NCBI GenBank assembly: GCA_945787785.1
Contig: CALZIO010000011.1
Span: forward strand, 1-58,952
Length of the DNA stretch: 58,952 bases
Source: an uncultured Chromatiaceae bacterium
GTDB lineage: Bacteria > Pseudomonadota > Gammaproteobacteria > Tenderiales > Tenderiaceae
Reading direction: 5' to 3'
The notes under the pieces were generated by a model, which saw nothing but the letters and a program-made list of their open reading frames with translations, ran no database searches and was not told the DNA's origin. Position numbers and translations under genes: made by a program. Of the stretch, positions 19,048-28,560 are shown piece after piece. Position 1 is the stretch's first letter; each line of letters opens with the position of its first letter.

Positions 19048-19923
19048 ATGTTTCATGGCAGCATGGTGGCCCTGGTAACACCCATGCAGGTGGATGGCAG
19101 CCTGGATTATGAGGCCCTTGAGCGTCTGGTTGAATTCCATATTGAAAATGGTACTGACGCCATGATTTCTGTGGGAACAACGGGCGAATCGCCTACCCTG
19201 AATGAGGCGGATCACTGTGAGGTGGTGCGTAAGACAGTCGATTTGGTCCGTGGGCGCATTCCTGTGATTGCCGGTACCGGCTCAAATAGCACTCGTGAAG
19301 CAATTGATCTGACCATGGCGGCCATGGAAGCAGGCGCTGATGCCAGTCTGTTGGTGACACCCTATTACAACAAGCCCACCCAGGAGGGACTGTATCTACA
19401 CTACAAGGCCATCGCTGATGCCGTGGCAATGCCGCAGATTCTCTACAATGTACCCGGCCGCACCGTCTGCGATTTGTTGCCGCAAACGGTCGAACGTCTG
19501 TCTAAAATCTCAAATATTGTTGGTATTAAAGAGGCGACTGGAGATCTGCAGCGGGCTCAGGAGATTCTCGATAGCTGTGGTGATGCGCTCGATATATATG
19601 GTGGTGACGATGCCACAGCGCGTGAATTAATGTTGATGGGCGGCAAAGGGGTGATTTCAGTGACCTCTAACGTGGCGCCCAAAGCAATGCATGAGATGTG
19701 CGCCGCTGCCATCGCCGGTGACAGACAAAAAGCAGAAGCGCTGGATGCGCCATTGGCTGGTCTGCATGAAAAATTGTTCCTCGAGGCCAATCCGATTCCG
19801 GTCAAATGGGCTTTGGCGGAGATGGGTCTTATCGGTCACGGCATTCGACTGCCATTAACCGTGTTATCAGAACAACATCACGAGCCGCTGCGCCAGGCAA
19901 TGCGTCAGGCCGGTGTGCTTTAA
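19048..19923 (+). CDS. dapA: 4-hydroxy-tetrahydrodipicolinate synthase
   Basis: Protein of 291 residues, normal length. It has the active-site features of DapA: GTTGESPTLN near residue 45, the Tyr motif LYNVPGRT (about 132-139) and the Schiff-base Lys in GIKEATGDL (about 161). It condenses pyruvate with aspartate semialdehyde, the first committed step of lysine and diaminopimelate synthesis in the cytoplasm. Only 47 nt separate its ATG from repeat A, so its promoter must lie in or beyond the repeat. It overlaps the next gene by one base. Confidence 0.97.
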   Translation: MFHGSMVALVTPMQVDGSLDYEALERLVEFHIENGTDAMISVGTTGESPTLNEADHCEVVRKTVDLVRGRIPVIAGTGSNSTREAIDLTMAAMEAGADASLLVTPYYNKPTQEGLYLHYKAIADAVAMPQILYNVPGRTVCDLLPQTVERLSKISNIVGIKEATGDLQRAQEILDSCGDALDIYGGDDATARELMLMGGKGVISVTSNVAPKAMHEMCAAAIAGDRQKAEALDAPLAGLHEKLFLEANPIPVKWALAEMGLIGHGIRLPLTVLSEQHHEPLRQAMRQAGVL

Positions 19924-20234
19924 TGTTTGTTGCTAACGTTGAAACTGCTCGGATCTACCGGGTAATAGCGCTATCTTCAATCGCATTCGCTTTAATCGCC
20001 TGCAGTGGTTCTGAGGAGAAGCGTCTGGAATACCGACAAAGCCAGAGTGTTGGCACACTCGAGATCCCAGCCGGGCTATCTGCACCCAGTAGCGACGCAA
20101 TGCTGGTTTTGCCACCCGTTAATCCTGAAATGGTGGAGGTGGATCCCAAGCCGCCAGTTAATTTGCCCGAAGAGTTATTGGTGCAACCAGAAAAAGTGAA
20201 ACCGGCTCCGGGCCGTGGTTTTGAACTTGATTAA
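19923..20234 (+). CDS. Short BamC-like lipoprotein
   Basis: The ATG at 19923 overlaps the dapA stop (TAATG). The 103-residue product has a signal peptide ending in the lipobox LIAC (Cys at about residue 22), then a proline-rich tail (LEIPAGLSAPSSDAMLVLPP). The position after dapA and the lipoprotein start match bamC (nlpB) of E. coli, but that protein is about 344 residues and has two helix-grip domains. Here only the part resembling the unstructured BamC N-terminus that contacts BamD is present. It may be a minimal BamC or an unrelated lipoprotein. Confidence 0.65.
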   Translation: MFVANVETARIYRVIALSSIAFALIACSGSEEKRLEYRQSQSVGTLEIPAGLSAPSSDAMLVLPPVNPEMVEVDPKPPVNLPEELLVQPEKVKPAPGRGFELD

Positions 20235-20235
20235 A

Positions 20236-20997
20236 ATGCGTTTTGCCTCGCTGGGTAGTGGTAGCCGTGGCAATGGCACTTTGATTGAGGCAGGGAATAC
20301 CCTGGTGTTGCTTGATTGTGGTTTTACTATCGCCCAAGTAGAACAGCGCATGGCCCGGCTTGGTAAAACACCAGATGATCTCACCGCGATTGTCGTCACC
20401 CATGAGCATGGTGATCATATTAAGGGTGTCGGCCCCTTGGCACGACGTTATGATGTGCCGGTCTGGATGACACATGGCACAGCTAGGCATGAACGGCTCG
20501 GCAAATTGGCCGAGTTGAATTATTTTAACAGCCATGAAGCGTTTGCCATTAACGATCTTGAATTACTGCCCTATCCCGTGCCCCATGATGCCCGGGAACC
20601 GGCCCAGTTTGTTTTTAGCGATGGCCAACACCGTCTTGGTATTCTTACCGATGTTGGCTGCTGGACCTTACACATCGAACAGCAGCTGAGTGGTTGTGAT
20701 GCCTTGATGCTGGAATGTAATCACGACGGTGACATGTTATTTCAGGGCAGCTATCCCGTTTCACTTAAACAACGGGTGGGGGGCCGCCATGGTCATCTCA
20801 GTAATGCCCAAGCGGCGGAATTATTGGCGCGTCTGGACAATTCAAAACTACAACATCTGGTTGCTGCTCACTTAAGTCAAGAGAACAATCATACGCAGTT
20901 GGCGCAACAGTCACTGGCCGAGGTGATGGGATGTGCGCCGGACTGGATAGCGGTCGCAGATCAGGAGCAAGGCTTGGCTTGGCGTGACGTCGTATAA
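20236..20997 (+). CDS. Metallo-beta-lactamase fold hydrolase (YycJ/WalJ-like)
   Basis: From the ATG at 20236 (1 nt after the lipoprotein stop) the protein has 253 residues starting [20 protein letters not shown], a typical start for the YycJ/WalJ group. [11 protein letters not shown] is the zinc-binding HxHxDH motif (about residue 54), followed by [15 protein letters not shown] and LECNHD. The natural substrate of this group is unclear; Bacillus YycJ is reported as a 5' exonuclease-type enzyme. It precedes purC by 32 nt, so may share its transcript. Confidence 0.85.
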   Translation: MRFASLGSGSRGNGTLIEAGNTLVLLDCGFTIAQVEQRMARLGKTPDDLTAIVVTHEHGDHIKGVGPLARRYDVPVWMTHGTARHERLGKLAELNYFNSHEAFAINDLELLPYPVPHDAREPAQFVFSDGQHRLGILTDVGCWTLHIEQQLSGCDALMLECNHDGDMLFQGSYPVSLKQRVGGRHGHLSNAQAAELLARLDNSKLQHLVAAHLSQENNHTQLAQQSLAEVMGCAPDWIAVADQEQGLAWRDVV

Positions 20998-21029
20998 TAG
21001 TTAGTGACATAAACGAGGTTGAATTCACA

Positions 21030-21746
21030 ATGGAAAAACGTGCAGAACTCTATGCCGGTAAGGCCAAATCCGTCTATCTGACTGACGATCCAGATCGTTT
21101 GATCCTTGAGTTCCGCGATGATACCTCTGCCTTTGATGGCGAAAAGATGGAACAGTTAGCGCGCAAGGGCATGGTCAATAACCACTTCAATGTCTTTATC
21201 ATGGGCAAGTTGGCAGAAGCAGGTATCCCGGTGCACGTTGAAAAATTATTATCGAACAATGAAACTGTAGTGAAGAAGCTCGACATGATGCCGGTTGAAT
21301 GCGTGGTGCGGAACATTGCTGCTGGCAGCATCTGCCGTCGTTTGGGCGTAGAAGAAGGTTTGGATTTGAATCCACCCACCTATGAATTATTTCTTAAAAA
21401 TGATGAGCTGCATGATCCTATGATCAATGAGTCACATGTCGAAACTTTTGGTTGGGCCAAGCCAGAACATCTGGCCACGATGAAAAAGTTAACCTTCAAG
21501 GTAAACGATGTGTTAAAAAAATTGTTTGCCGATGCCGGTATGTTATTGGTTGACTACAAGCTTGAATTTGGTCTGTTTCATGGCGAAGTTGTACTAGGTG
21601 ATGAATTCAGCCCAGATGGCTGTCGTCTGTGGGATGCCGAGACGCGTGAAAAGCTGGACAAGGATCGATTTCGTCAGGGGCTGGGTGGTGTGATTGAAGC
21701 CTATGAAGAGGTGGCAAAACGCTTGGGGGTGGAACTACCGAAGTAA
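21030..21746 (+). CDS. purC: Phosphoribosylaminoimidazole-succinocarboxamide synthase
   Basis: Protein of 238 residues. [45 protein letters not shown] and DYKLEFG are SAICAR synthase motifs. It joins aspartate to CAIR with ATP in purine synthesis; the other purine gene in the window is purL at 42967. It is followed by 86 nt without a gene before the convergent MSHA cluster; no terminator is obvious there. Confidence 0.97.
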   Translation: MEKRAELYAGKAKSVYLTDDPDRLILEFRDDTSAFDGEKMEQLARKGMVNNHFNVFIMGKLAEAGIPVHVEKLLSNNETVVKKLDMMPVECVVRNIAAGSICRRLGVEEGLDLNPPTYELFLKNDELHDPMINESHVETFGWAKPEHLATMKKLTFKVNDVLKKLFADAGMLLVDYKLEFGLFHGEVVLGDEFSPDGCRLWDAETREKLDKDRFRQGLGGVIEAYEEVAKRLGVELPK

Positions 21747-21832
21747 AATCTGCCGGTTTGGTTCAAAGTCCGCTTTCGTGTGGCCTGTTATATGAAACAA
21801 ATATAGGCAGGGATCGGTTATGATGTATCCCA

Positions 21833-22609
21833 TCAACCTTTCAGTTGTTGAAGTTGAGCATCTACGATACTTGTCCTCTCCTCAATAAACTGAAGCAAAG
21901 GTGCTTCAATAAAACTATATTCTTTGGCGCGTCGGTAGGCCAATCGTGCCTCGCCCCAATCCTTTAATTCCTCCGCCATTATGCCTAAGCCCAACCACCA
22001 ACGTCCATCCTGGGGTGCAAGTTTTGTAGCCTGAAGAAAATATTGATGTGCTTCAATTTGGCGGCCGGCTTGTTGATAAAGGGCGGCAAGCGCCCCTAAA
22101 TATGCAGGCTGTTGCTCGAATCGTATTGCATTTAGTTCGAGTATGTTCAAGGCTTTTTCATTTGCATCAAGTTTGATATGAAGTTGAGCGAGCCAGAGTG
22201 GAAATTTAGAGTGGTTTGGCACGATAATAATGCCTTTTTCAAGTACATTGATAGCTTCGTATGTGTTATGTCGTTTTACCAGTAGAGACACCAGTAATTC
22301 TCTGGCAGCAATATGATCAGCTTGTAACGATAAGGCGTGTTGTAATAGTGCTTCGGCTCCTTCGTTTTTTCCATGCCGTGTAAAACTCACAGCACTGCGG
22401 TAATCATTTTCGGCGTTGCTGGCGTTATCGAGTAGATGCGGAGTTACTTTTAGTTCACCTGGCTGTAGTGCATTGCTCTTAACTGCAGTTCCCAGCTGTT
22501 GTGACTGATGCTCTTCTCCAGCCTCAGTGACTTGAGCAAGAGTCGGTATTGGCAGGTATAACAAAGCCAAGGTGAGATATAGGAAAAAATTCTGGCCAGA
22601 TCGGATCAT
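21833..22609 (-). CDS. mshN: TPR protein, MshN-like
   Basis: Protein of 258 residues with an N-terminal hydrophobic segment (FFLYLTLALLYLPIPTLAQ), probably a signal peptide or anchor, followed by about five tetratricopeptide-like helical repeats (e.g. AEALLQHALSLQADHIAARE, YLGALAALYQQAGRQIEAHQ). MshN of Vibrio is a TPR protein in the same cluster position, and is longer. The start overlaps the mshL stop by 4 nt. As the last gene of the minus-strand pilus block it is assigned mainly on context. Confidence 0.7.
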   Translation of the reverse strand: MIRSGQNFFLYLTLALLYLPIPTLAQVTEAGEEHQSQQLGTAVKSNALQPGELKVTPHLLDNASNAENDYRSAVSFTRHGKNEGAEALLQHALSLQADHIAARELLVSLLVKRHNTYEAINVLEKGIIIVPNHSKFPLWLAQLHIKLDANEKALNILELNAIRFEQQPAYLGALAALYQQAGRQIEAHQYFLQATKLAPQDGRWWLGLGIMAEELKDWGEARLAYRRAKEYSFIEAPLLQFIEERTSIVDAQLQQLKG

Positions 22610-24315
22610 TGTTCTGTCTCTTTGATGTTTGATTTACGTGAACGGCTTTCCCATAGTTCCGCAGTACGTTGTTGTGAGGCCTGAATGGAGTCTGCCCAAA
22701 TGTCGTTACCCTCTACCACGGTCGGCTTCAATAGAATCACCAGCTCTTTTTTGACGCGAGTTACCCTCTGATGTTTGAACAGCTGGCCGACTACAGGCAG
22801 GTCACCTAGTATTGGTACAGAAGCGATGTCATCTGTGCTGGCTTCCTTCATCAATCCGCCAATTACAATGACCTGGCCATTTTTCGCGCGAACCACATTG
22901 TCCGACTCCTGGATGTTACTGATGGCTAGCGGTAAATTAAAAAGTTCGCCTCCAATCAAAAATGACTTGTTCTCTTGATTGACTTCACTCACCGAGGGAT
23001 GAATATGCAGAATGATGTTATTATTCTCGTCAATTTGCGGTGTCACATCCAATGCAATGCCGGAAAAGAAGGGTGTCAATTCTACTGTAGGTGTATCTAT
23101 GGTGGTGGCACCGCTGCTTCTTATTTGGTTGGTAACGCCAGTGACGAAGAATTCATCGCCGCCGACCTTGATGATGGCGCGCTGATTATTCACAGTTGAT
23201 ACCCGTGGGCTGGACAAGACTTGCACATCCCCCTGGCCTTGTAAGAATTCGAGGAAGGCAGCGAAATTGCTTCCTTTGAATGCTAGGCTGAAAATACCGC
23301 CAAAAGCAGATACGCCAGAAGATTCAATGGGTGAATAATTATCGCCAGGTTGCAGATCACCGGGCAAACCGCCCGATTCACTGACATCTGAATTCAATAG
23401 TGTGCCGCCTCCCGTTTGACTGGCAAGCAGCGACTTGCTGCCATCAGAGAGAAGTGCCGCCCAGTTAATGCCAGTCTGGTAATAATCATTTAGTTGTACT
23501 TCAATGATTTTAGCTTCTAGAACAACCTGGCGATTGACAGTTGCCTGAGTGGTGTTGAGAAAGTCCTCCACCATGCTCAACTCTTCCGGCATGGCACGAA
23601 CAACTACCACGCCAGACTGAGGCTGTGCGACTACACGGCGGCCTTCTTCTTCACCAATGATGGTTTTGAGCGACAACTCGAGTTCTTTCCAGAAATTAGT
23701 CTCTGAATCTGTCTTGATCTGGATTCCATCAGATTCGGTTGATGCTGCACTACCATTATTATCGTCGTTATCGTCGGAAGATTTCAGCTCAGCCGATGAC
23801 ACCCGGGTATTGGAATGTCCTTTACGATTGAAGTTGAGATAGTTGATGGTAAAGATGCGGGTTTGGATGCCACGCCCAAGCACATAATAACGATCTCCAT
23901 CATGACGATAGGCGTAGCCATACACCTGCTGTAAAGCATCCAGTGCTTCGTCTATAGTCACGTTTTTTAAATGTAGTGATACTTCTCCATCGATATCAGG
24001 ATGTACCACCATGCTGTAAGGTGTGCCTTTTACCAGGCTCATAAATACTTCGCGCGCTGGGGTCCTGTTGGCGGTCAAGTCAAAACGTGGCTTGATCAGA
24101 TCAGGTTGGCGAGATGGAATATCAACCTGCATGTCGGGAAGCATCGCCTGCTGGACTTCTTCCGGAACATGGATGGGTTTTGTTTCAGCTGCCTCGCTCA
24201 AGGTATTATTGATGCTGTCATTAACTGAGCTACTCCACTTTTTAGTCATGGATTCACAACCCGTCAATATAAGTGACAGTATCGCCACAAAGCTAATAAT
24301 GCGTAACTTTTCCAT
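22606..24315 (-). CDS. mshL: MSHA outer-membrane secretin MshL
   Basis: From the ATG at 24315 the protein has 569 residues and starts with a lipoprotein signal (MEKLRIISFVAILSLILTGC); an ATG seven codons upstream overlaps mshK and would put an acidic stretch before the signal. Secretin N-domains occupy about residues 70-270 and the C-terminal secretin domain (VLSSPRVSTVNNQRAIIKVG, VIVIGGLMKEA, RVTRVKKELVILLKPT) follows. It forms the outer-membrane channel for the pilus. A Ser/Asp-rich linker lies near residues 165-195. Confidence 0.92.
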   Translation of the reverse strand: MEKLRIISFVAILSLILTGCESMTKKWSSSVNDSINNTLSEAAETKPIHVPEEVQQAMLPDMQVDIPSRQPDLIKPRFDLTANRTPAREVFMSLVKGTPYSMVVHPDIDGEVSLHLKNVTIDEALDALQQVYGYAYRHDGDRYYVLGRGIQTRIFTINYLNFNRKGHSNTRVSSAELKSSDDNDDNNGSAASTESDGIQIKTDSETNFWKELELSLKTIIGEEEGRRVVAQPQSGVVVVRAMPEELSMVEDFLNTTQATVNRQVVLEAKIIEVQLNDYYQTGINWAALLSDGSKSLLASQTGGGTLLNSDVSESGGLPGDLQPGDNYSPIESSGVSAFGGIFSLAFKGSNFAAFLEFLQGQGDVQVLSSPRVSTVNNQRAIIKVGGDEFFVTGVTNQIRSSGATTIDTPTVELTPFFSGIALDVTPQIDENNNIILHIHPSVSEVNQENKSFLIGGELFNLPLAISNIQESDNVVRAKNGQVIVIGGLMKEASTDDIASVPILGDLPVVGQLFKHQRVTRVKKELVILLKPTVVEGNDIWADSIQASQQRTAELWESRSRKSNIKETEQ

Positions 24316-24325
24316 GTAATAAATC

Positions 24326-24697
24326 TCAATCTTCATTGGTCATGCGTGCGTTCTGTCGCATAACATCCGTGCTCAGGAGTTCAAGTGTTATGGTTTTTCC
24401 GTTTTGTTCAACTACAACATCAAAGGGGTTGATAGACAGTAACTTAGCCCCCTCAATTCGACCGCCAATTGCAATCTGTTTTCCATTGATAATTGCATAG
24501 CTGCTGTCTTCGGAAATCAGTGTTGATTGTAGTGTCAAAGGTTTGCGTATGATTTTTTTTACGACCTTTTTAGGTGTGTTTTTTTTATAGTGGGTTGGAT
24601 CTGGAAGGCCGGCAAATGGATCAGAAGCCTGGCTTAATAAAGGATATATCAGAATCATTATCAGCAAGCCGCAGGAAAATATATTCTTGTTTCTCAT
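24326..24697 (-). CDS. mshK: MSHA biogenesis protein MshK
   Basis: The ATG at 24697 overlaps the mshJ stop (ATGA) and gives 123 residues with a signal peptide (MRNKNIFSCGLLIMILIYPL), followed by a short basic linker (KKVVKKIIRKP) and a PilP-like C-terminal domain (YAIINGKQIAIGGRIEGAKL). MshK/PilP proteins link the inner-membrane platform to the secretin. Name given by position between mshJ and mshL and by size. Confidence 0.75.
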   Translation of the reverse strand: MRNKNIFSCGLLIMILIYPLLSQASDPFAGLPDPTHYKKNTPKKVVKKIIRKPLTLQSTLISEDSSYAIINGKQIAIGGRIEGAKLLSINPFDVVVEQNGKTITLELLSTDVMRQNARMTNED

Positions 24698-25419
24698 AAA
24701 CCCATCCATGCGTTATCAGGGCTCAAGGTGTAAATCATAAGTCTGACAACAGAATCATTACCATTGCCAGAGGTCAGGCTTACGTCCCCCCAGAGAATTT
24801 TCCACGGCAGTTTTTCAAGGGTTGCCAAGAATGTAATAAGTTCACGGTAACTGCCTTTTACCTCAAGCAACAACCCGTGTTTATAAATGGTGAACTCATC
24901 TTCAGGCGAGGGCTGTTGACTGTTTTCGATAGAGATATTTTTCCCTGTTTCAGTTGTCACATATTCTTCTGGATTCGGCCAGAGTTGGATGGCAGGCACA
25001 TTGTTAGCCCGAACTACTTTTAATCTCTTATTGCTGCTCAATACGCCGTCAACAAATTGGACCATTTCACGTGGGGGAATAAGCTCCTTCATCAATTTGG
25101 AGAAGTTACCAGTACCGGTTAACTCATCCTTTAATTCTTCCAGGCGGATAAGTTTTGACTCCTTTGGCGCCTGGCGCAGATTTTCCATTAATATAGACAA
25201 CTCCTGATCGAGCAGATTTTTTTCGGCTTGTTTGGCTGCAAGGGTTTCTTGAATATGGCTATTGGCTTTATCGAGTGGGGAAACAAATGCCACTAGAAAC
25301 AACATATAAATAACAAGGCATGCAGTTATGAAAATGAGTGCACGTTCAGTCGTCGATCTGGAATCCAGTAGCTGGGCTAATTGAGTGTATTTGGATTGAA
25401 GTTGTCTTGTAGTGCTCAT
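24694..25419 (-). CDS. mshJ: MSHA biogenesis protein MshJ (PilO-like)
   Basis: Protein of 241 residues with a single N-terminal membrane span (ALIFITACLVIYMLFLVAFV, about residues 28-47), a coiled coil (about 55-105, rich in Gln, Glu and Leu) and a ferredoxin-like PilO-type C-terminus (TIYKHGLLLEVKGSYRELIT). It belongs to the inner-membrane alignment platform with MshI and the PilN-like protein. It overlaps genes on both sides by 4 nt. Confidence 0.85.
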   Translation of the reverse strand: MSTTRQLQSKYTQLAQLLDSRSTTERALIFITACLVIYMLFLVAFVSPLDKANSHIQETLAAKQAEKNLLDQELSILMENLRQAPKESKLIRLEELKDELTGTGNFSKLMKELIPPREMVQFVDGVLSSNKRLKVVRANNVPAIQLWPNPEEYVTTETGKNISIENSQQPSPEDEFTIYKHGLLLEVKGSYRELITFLATLEKLPWKILWGDVSLTSGNGNDSVVRLMIYTLSPDNAWMGL

Positions 25420-26039
25420 AAGACATCCTCAGGTGGTGCAGTTGATATCATGAAGTCGATATAGTCAGCACGGCTATCGCCTTGTTCATCCTCAGTTGGT
25501 CGATAGAGTTGAAAATCTGATAAGTTCGTGCCTGCAAGCAATTTCTCTCCAGAAAGTTTCTCCAGATATCTCGGCAAAAGATAAGCGTCAGTGCTTTGGC
25601 CTCTCAATATTAGGTCTCGCCCGGCACGTGCGAGGCTGATATCTGTAAGCCATAAGCCTGAAATATGTTGCCGGGCAAAGGCAACGAAGTAGCCGGAATA
25701 ACCATTGCCGGTGCTGAACATGTCGGCCTGCAATTTGTCATAAATTTGTTTTCGATTAGCAAGCAGGTGTTCAATTTTTCGAATCTCTTCATTGACGTCC
25801 ATATCTGCATATTTGGCCAGCTGCAGTGTGATTTCATTTCGATTCGCCAGAATGGCTGATTTCTGCGCCTCAACCTCCGCGACCTGGGCCTTGAAATAAT
25901 AGAATTTGCTCAGCATGACTCCGCTATAGATTGCTAGGCCTATCACTACCAGAAATATGCCCATCAGCACATTAACGCCGCCAAAGCTTAGCTCGCGTTG
26001 CTTCTTGATGGGTTGATAGAGATTAATTTCCTGGCTCAT
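25416..26039 (-). CDS. PilN-like MSHA platform protein (MshI2-type)
   Basis: Starting at the ATG at 26039 (7 nt after an AGGA), the protein has 207 residues, MSQEINLYQPIKKQRELSFG: the INLY motif of PilN that docks into PilM/MshI. A single membrane span (NVLMGIFLVVIGLAIYSGVM) and a coiled coil follow, then a PilN domain. It overlaps mshI by about 17 nt. Some Vibrio annotations name the equivalent gene MshI2. Confidence 0.82.
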   Translation of the reverse strand: MSQEINLYQPIKKQRELSFGGVNVLMGIFLVVIGLAIYSGVMLSKFYYFKAQVAEVEAQKSAILANRNEITLQLAKYADMDVNEEIRKIEHLLANRKQIYDKLQADMFSTGNGYSGYFVAFARQHISGLWLTDISLARAGRDLILRGQSTDAYLLPRYLEKLSGEKLLAGTNLSDFQLYRPTEDEQGDSRADYIDFMISTAPPEDVL

Positions 26040-27036
26040 CATCAATCCTATGTAGGGCTGCGCCTATGCTAAAGAAGCCAGATGCTTGAGTTGCCAGTGG
26101 GATGGTTTGATCGCACTCTAGCAGATTGTTGAGGTCAATCAACTCAACGTCCATATTGAGATTGTCTTTAATGTATTCAGGAAAGTCAGGCAGCTCCTTT
26201 AAGGTTGGCGCCAGGAACAACTTTCTGATGGGTGCCTGGCGGAAGTTGCTTTCGTAGTAGTCAAGTGACCGTTGTAGCTCTAATGCTATTTGGTCATAGG
26301 CAGCGCTATTGCCAATATCAAGATCAAGGTCTGGTAAAGTGATCTCAATTAGGCCGTCGTCGTCTTGTTCTGGTGTGTTTGTCTTGGGAAGTGTCTGTAC
26401 GGCTTGTTCAATTCCGAGATTCATCGGGCGGCTTAGATAAAGCTCTCCCGCTTTGCTTAGAGTAATCAGGCTGCTGTTGGCCTGAACTGACAACAGGGCG
26501 ACACCATTATCGTTCTCAGGTAGCAAATTGGCGACATTGCGCTGCGCCATTTCCATGATGTCAATGATTTGAAGGTTGATATTTGCATTTAATAAATTTG
26601 CGCTGTGACTGTTTAATGCATCATTTTTTGCAACAACGACATACACAGAATTTGATTGGCCTGCCCCTCTTGGGGCCGGCACGTCGAAGGCATCCAGGGT
26701 GATCTCTGACACAGGGGTGTCAATCAAATCCTTAATCCGCCAGCGTAGGGCGGATCTGAGTTCATCTTTTGGTACTGATGGTGCTTCTGTTACCAGAAGT
26801 TGGTAATCATCTCTGCTAAGTAAGGTGGTCCAAACACATTGGTTAAGTTTGTGTTGACTGACTAGTTTTTTGAGTTGTTGTATAGATGACTTTATTTCAT
26901 GTGGGTAAAAGTTACAAAACTCGAGAATAGGCTTGTCCGGGCTGTGGACAAGCCTGGAGATAATAATGCCCTCTGAAGTGAAATCAATGGCGCATAGTCC
27001 CGGTAGTGGGCGTTTTTTTAGTAGTGCACCTAACAA
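26023..27036 (-). CDS. mshI: MSHA biogenesis protein MshI (PilM-like actin fold)
   Basis: Protein of 337 residues, a cytoplasmic PilM-like protein that recruits the N-terminus of the PilN-type subunit. LRSALRWRIKDLIDTPVSEI and the C-terminal ELQRSLDYYESNF are typical of MshI/PilM. The most N-terminal usable start is TTG (TTG TTA GGT GCA), preceded by an AGGGA; no ATG or GTG is near, so the start is somewhat uncertain. A candidate promoter lies just upstream, which would make it the first gene of the I-to-N block. Confidence 0.85.
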   Translation of the reverse strand: MLGALLKKRPLPGLCAIDFTSEGIIISRLVHSPDKPILEFCNFYPHEIKSSIQQLKKLVSQHKLNQCVWTTLLSRDDYQLLVTEAPSVPKDELRSALRWRIKDLIDTPVSEITLDAFDVPAPRGAGQSNSVYVVVAKNDALNSHSANLLNANINLQIIDIMEMAQRNVANLLPENDNGVALLSVQANSSLITLSKAGELYLSRPMNLGIEQAVQTLPKTNTPEQDDDGLIEITLPDLDLDIGNSAAYDQIALELQRSLDYYESNFRQAPIRKLFLAPTLKELPDFPEYIKDNLNMDVELIDLNNLLECDQTIPLATQASGFFSIGAALHRIDDEPGN

Positions 27037-27059
27037 GTTACTATCCCTGAAATATCCTA

Positions 27060-27088
27060 TAAATAGAGTTTTCCCTAATGGCTAACAA
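27060..27088 (-). promoter_or_regulatory. Candidate promoter of the mshI-mshN block
   Basis: On the minus strand TTGTTA (27088-27083), a 17-bp spacer and TATTTA (27065-27060) lie about 25-50 nt before the mshI start. This fits the 150-nt gap between mshP and mshI, and suggests that the second block is separately transcribed. Confidence 0.4.
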
Positions 27089-27186
27089 AAATATCGGCTA
27101 GGTGTCCAAATACTTGATTGCAAATGAGGAATAGGGTTGGTTAGGTGGTTTTCAAGAGGGGAGGTTCGTATCAACAATAACGCGCT

Positions 27187-28071
27187 TCAGGGTATAATTT
27201 CCTGCCAGGATACGACGCTGGTGCCAGCGCCGCTGGCAGAGGTAATTTCTATATTGCGAAAACTTACTTCAGGTTTGCAGCCATTGCCGTCTTTTTCCAG
27301 GTTGAAGGACAGGCGTAGCCTGTTGACGGTGACTCCAGCAGGTACAGTCCAAGTTGTGGTGGGGGCGGTAAGCCAGCTGTTATTATTGAAAATGGTGGTT
27401 TCAGACCAGACAATATAGCTGATTCCGGTGGTGTCGACCATTTCTACGGCCATATCCATATTGACGGCATTGTTACACTTTTTTTTGTATTCAAGATCCA
27501 GGTTAATTGATTGACCAGCGCTGAGTGTAAAAATGAGAGATGTTGGATCCGTTTCTCGATAACCCGAATAGGTGTCACCGTTTTTATTATCGGTTCTGAC
27601 TCGAAAAACACCACCAGCAATCCAGTACTTGCCTTGATTATTGGTGAGGACTGGGTCCTCCCAGTTGTCCAGGTCGGTCATCGGTTCTGAAATGGGTGGG
27701 CCGCCAAGATTAGCTATAGCCTCAATAGTGCGATTAACACTTCCACTAATGGTCGTTATTGTTGCGCTGCTGCTGATGCGTGCTTGCGTTGCAGAAAGTA
27801 TCACAGGGGTCGTGACAGTGAAGCTGCCATTGCCAAAGTTGATCGGACCTTCTCCTGCATAGGTGGAGGGGGCCAGGCTCCATTGTTTGATGCCGCGTTC
27901 CAGGCCAGATTCCGCTAAAAAGAGTGCTTCGCTTGCTGCAAGTTCGTCGACAGCATTGTGGGTGTTTGTGACAGATAGAAAAGTAATGGCGACACCTAGA
28001 AAACCCAACACAAGGATCAGAACTATCGCGACAATCATGAGTGAGCCGCGCTGGCGACGATAGTCAAGCAT
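27187..28071 (-). CDS. mshP: MSHA pilin-like protein MshP
   Basis: The ATG at 28071 overlaps the mshO stop. The 294-residue protein begins MLDYRRQRGSLMIVAIVLIL, a PilX/MshP-like N-terminus: a Gly before a hydrophobic helix but no Glu at +5, unlike the other pilins of this cluster. The remainder is a large beta-rich domain (LDNWEDPVLTNNQGKYWIAG, EVSFRNIEITSASG) that could be surface exposed. MshP-like proteins are minor pilins that help initiate assembly. It is longer than Vibrio MshP (about 150 residues), so the C-terminal domain may be lineage-specific. Confidence 0.75.
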   Translation of the reverse strand: MLDYRRQRGSLMIVAIVLILVLGFLGVAITFLSVTNTHNAVDELAASEALFLAESGLERGIKQWSLAPSTYAGEGPINFGNGSFTVTTPVILSATQARISSSATITTISGSVNRTIEAIANLGGPPISEPMTDLDNWEDPVLTNNQGKYWIAGGVFRVRTDNKNGDTYSGYRETDPTSLIFTLSAGQSINLDLEYKKKCNNAVNMDMAVEMVDTTGISYIVWSETTIFNNNSWLTAPTTTWTVPAGVTVNRLRLSFNLEKDGNGCKPEVSFRNIEITSASGAGTSVVSWQEIIP

Positions 28072-28559
28072 CAAAAACTCCTCGGGTGTAGCGTACTGCG
28101 CAGACTGTAATTCGAATCATTGAAATTAACGTTTATATCGACACTAATGTACGATACCTCGCTGGCCAGCGCAGCAGTGGTGATACCATCAGCTTGGATA
28201 TAGCTAAAAGCCAGACTACTTACGCCATCAGCGAGCGGCTGACCATTGCGGGTTAAGGTGGTGCCCGAGAGTGCATAAGTGATGACATTGGCACTGTTGT
28301 CGGTGAAGGTAATCTGATTGACCGACATTACCAAGTCACCAGCGCTGGCAGAGCGCACATTGCGCAATTCTCGACTGATACGCTGCATGGCATAACGCCC
28401 CTGCCATTCGGCATCAATTAAATCACGGCCGGTTAAGTAGGCATTAAATCCTGTGCCCAGCATCTGGCTTCCGACGGCCGCGATGATCGAAAGAATAATG
28501 ATAACCAGGATCAGTTCGATGAGTGAAAAACCGCTTTGTCTGCATTTTACTGATGCCAT
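28071..28559 (-). CDS. mshO: MSHA minor pilin MshO
   Basis: Protein of 162 residues with a type III (prepilin) signal: CRQSG cut before FSLIELILVIIILSIIAA, with the conserved Glu at +5. DLIDAEWQGRYAMQRISREL resembles the helical segment of MshO. It sits between mshD (1 nt gap) and mshP (overlap) as in the Vibrio order C-D-O-P. Processing needs a prepilin peptidase, which is not encoded in this window. Confidence 0.8.
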   Translation of the reverse strand: MASVKCRQSGFSLIELILVIIILSIIAAVGSQMLGTGFNAYLTGRDLIDAEWQGRYAMQRISRELRNVRSASAGDLVMSVNQITFTDNSANVITYALSGTTLTRNGQPLADGVSSLAFSYIQADGITTAALASEVSYISVDINVNFNDSNYSLRSTLHPRSF

Positions 28560-28560
28560 A

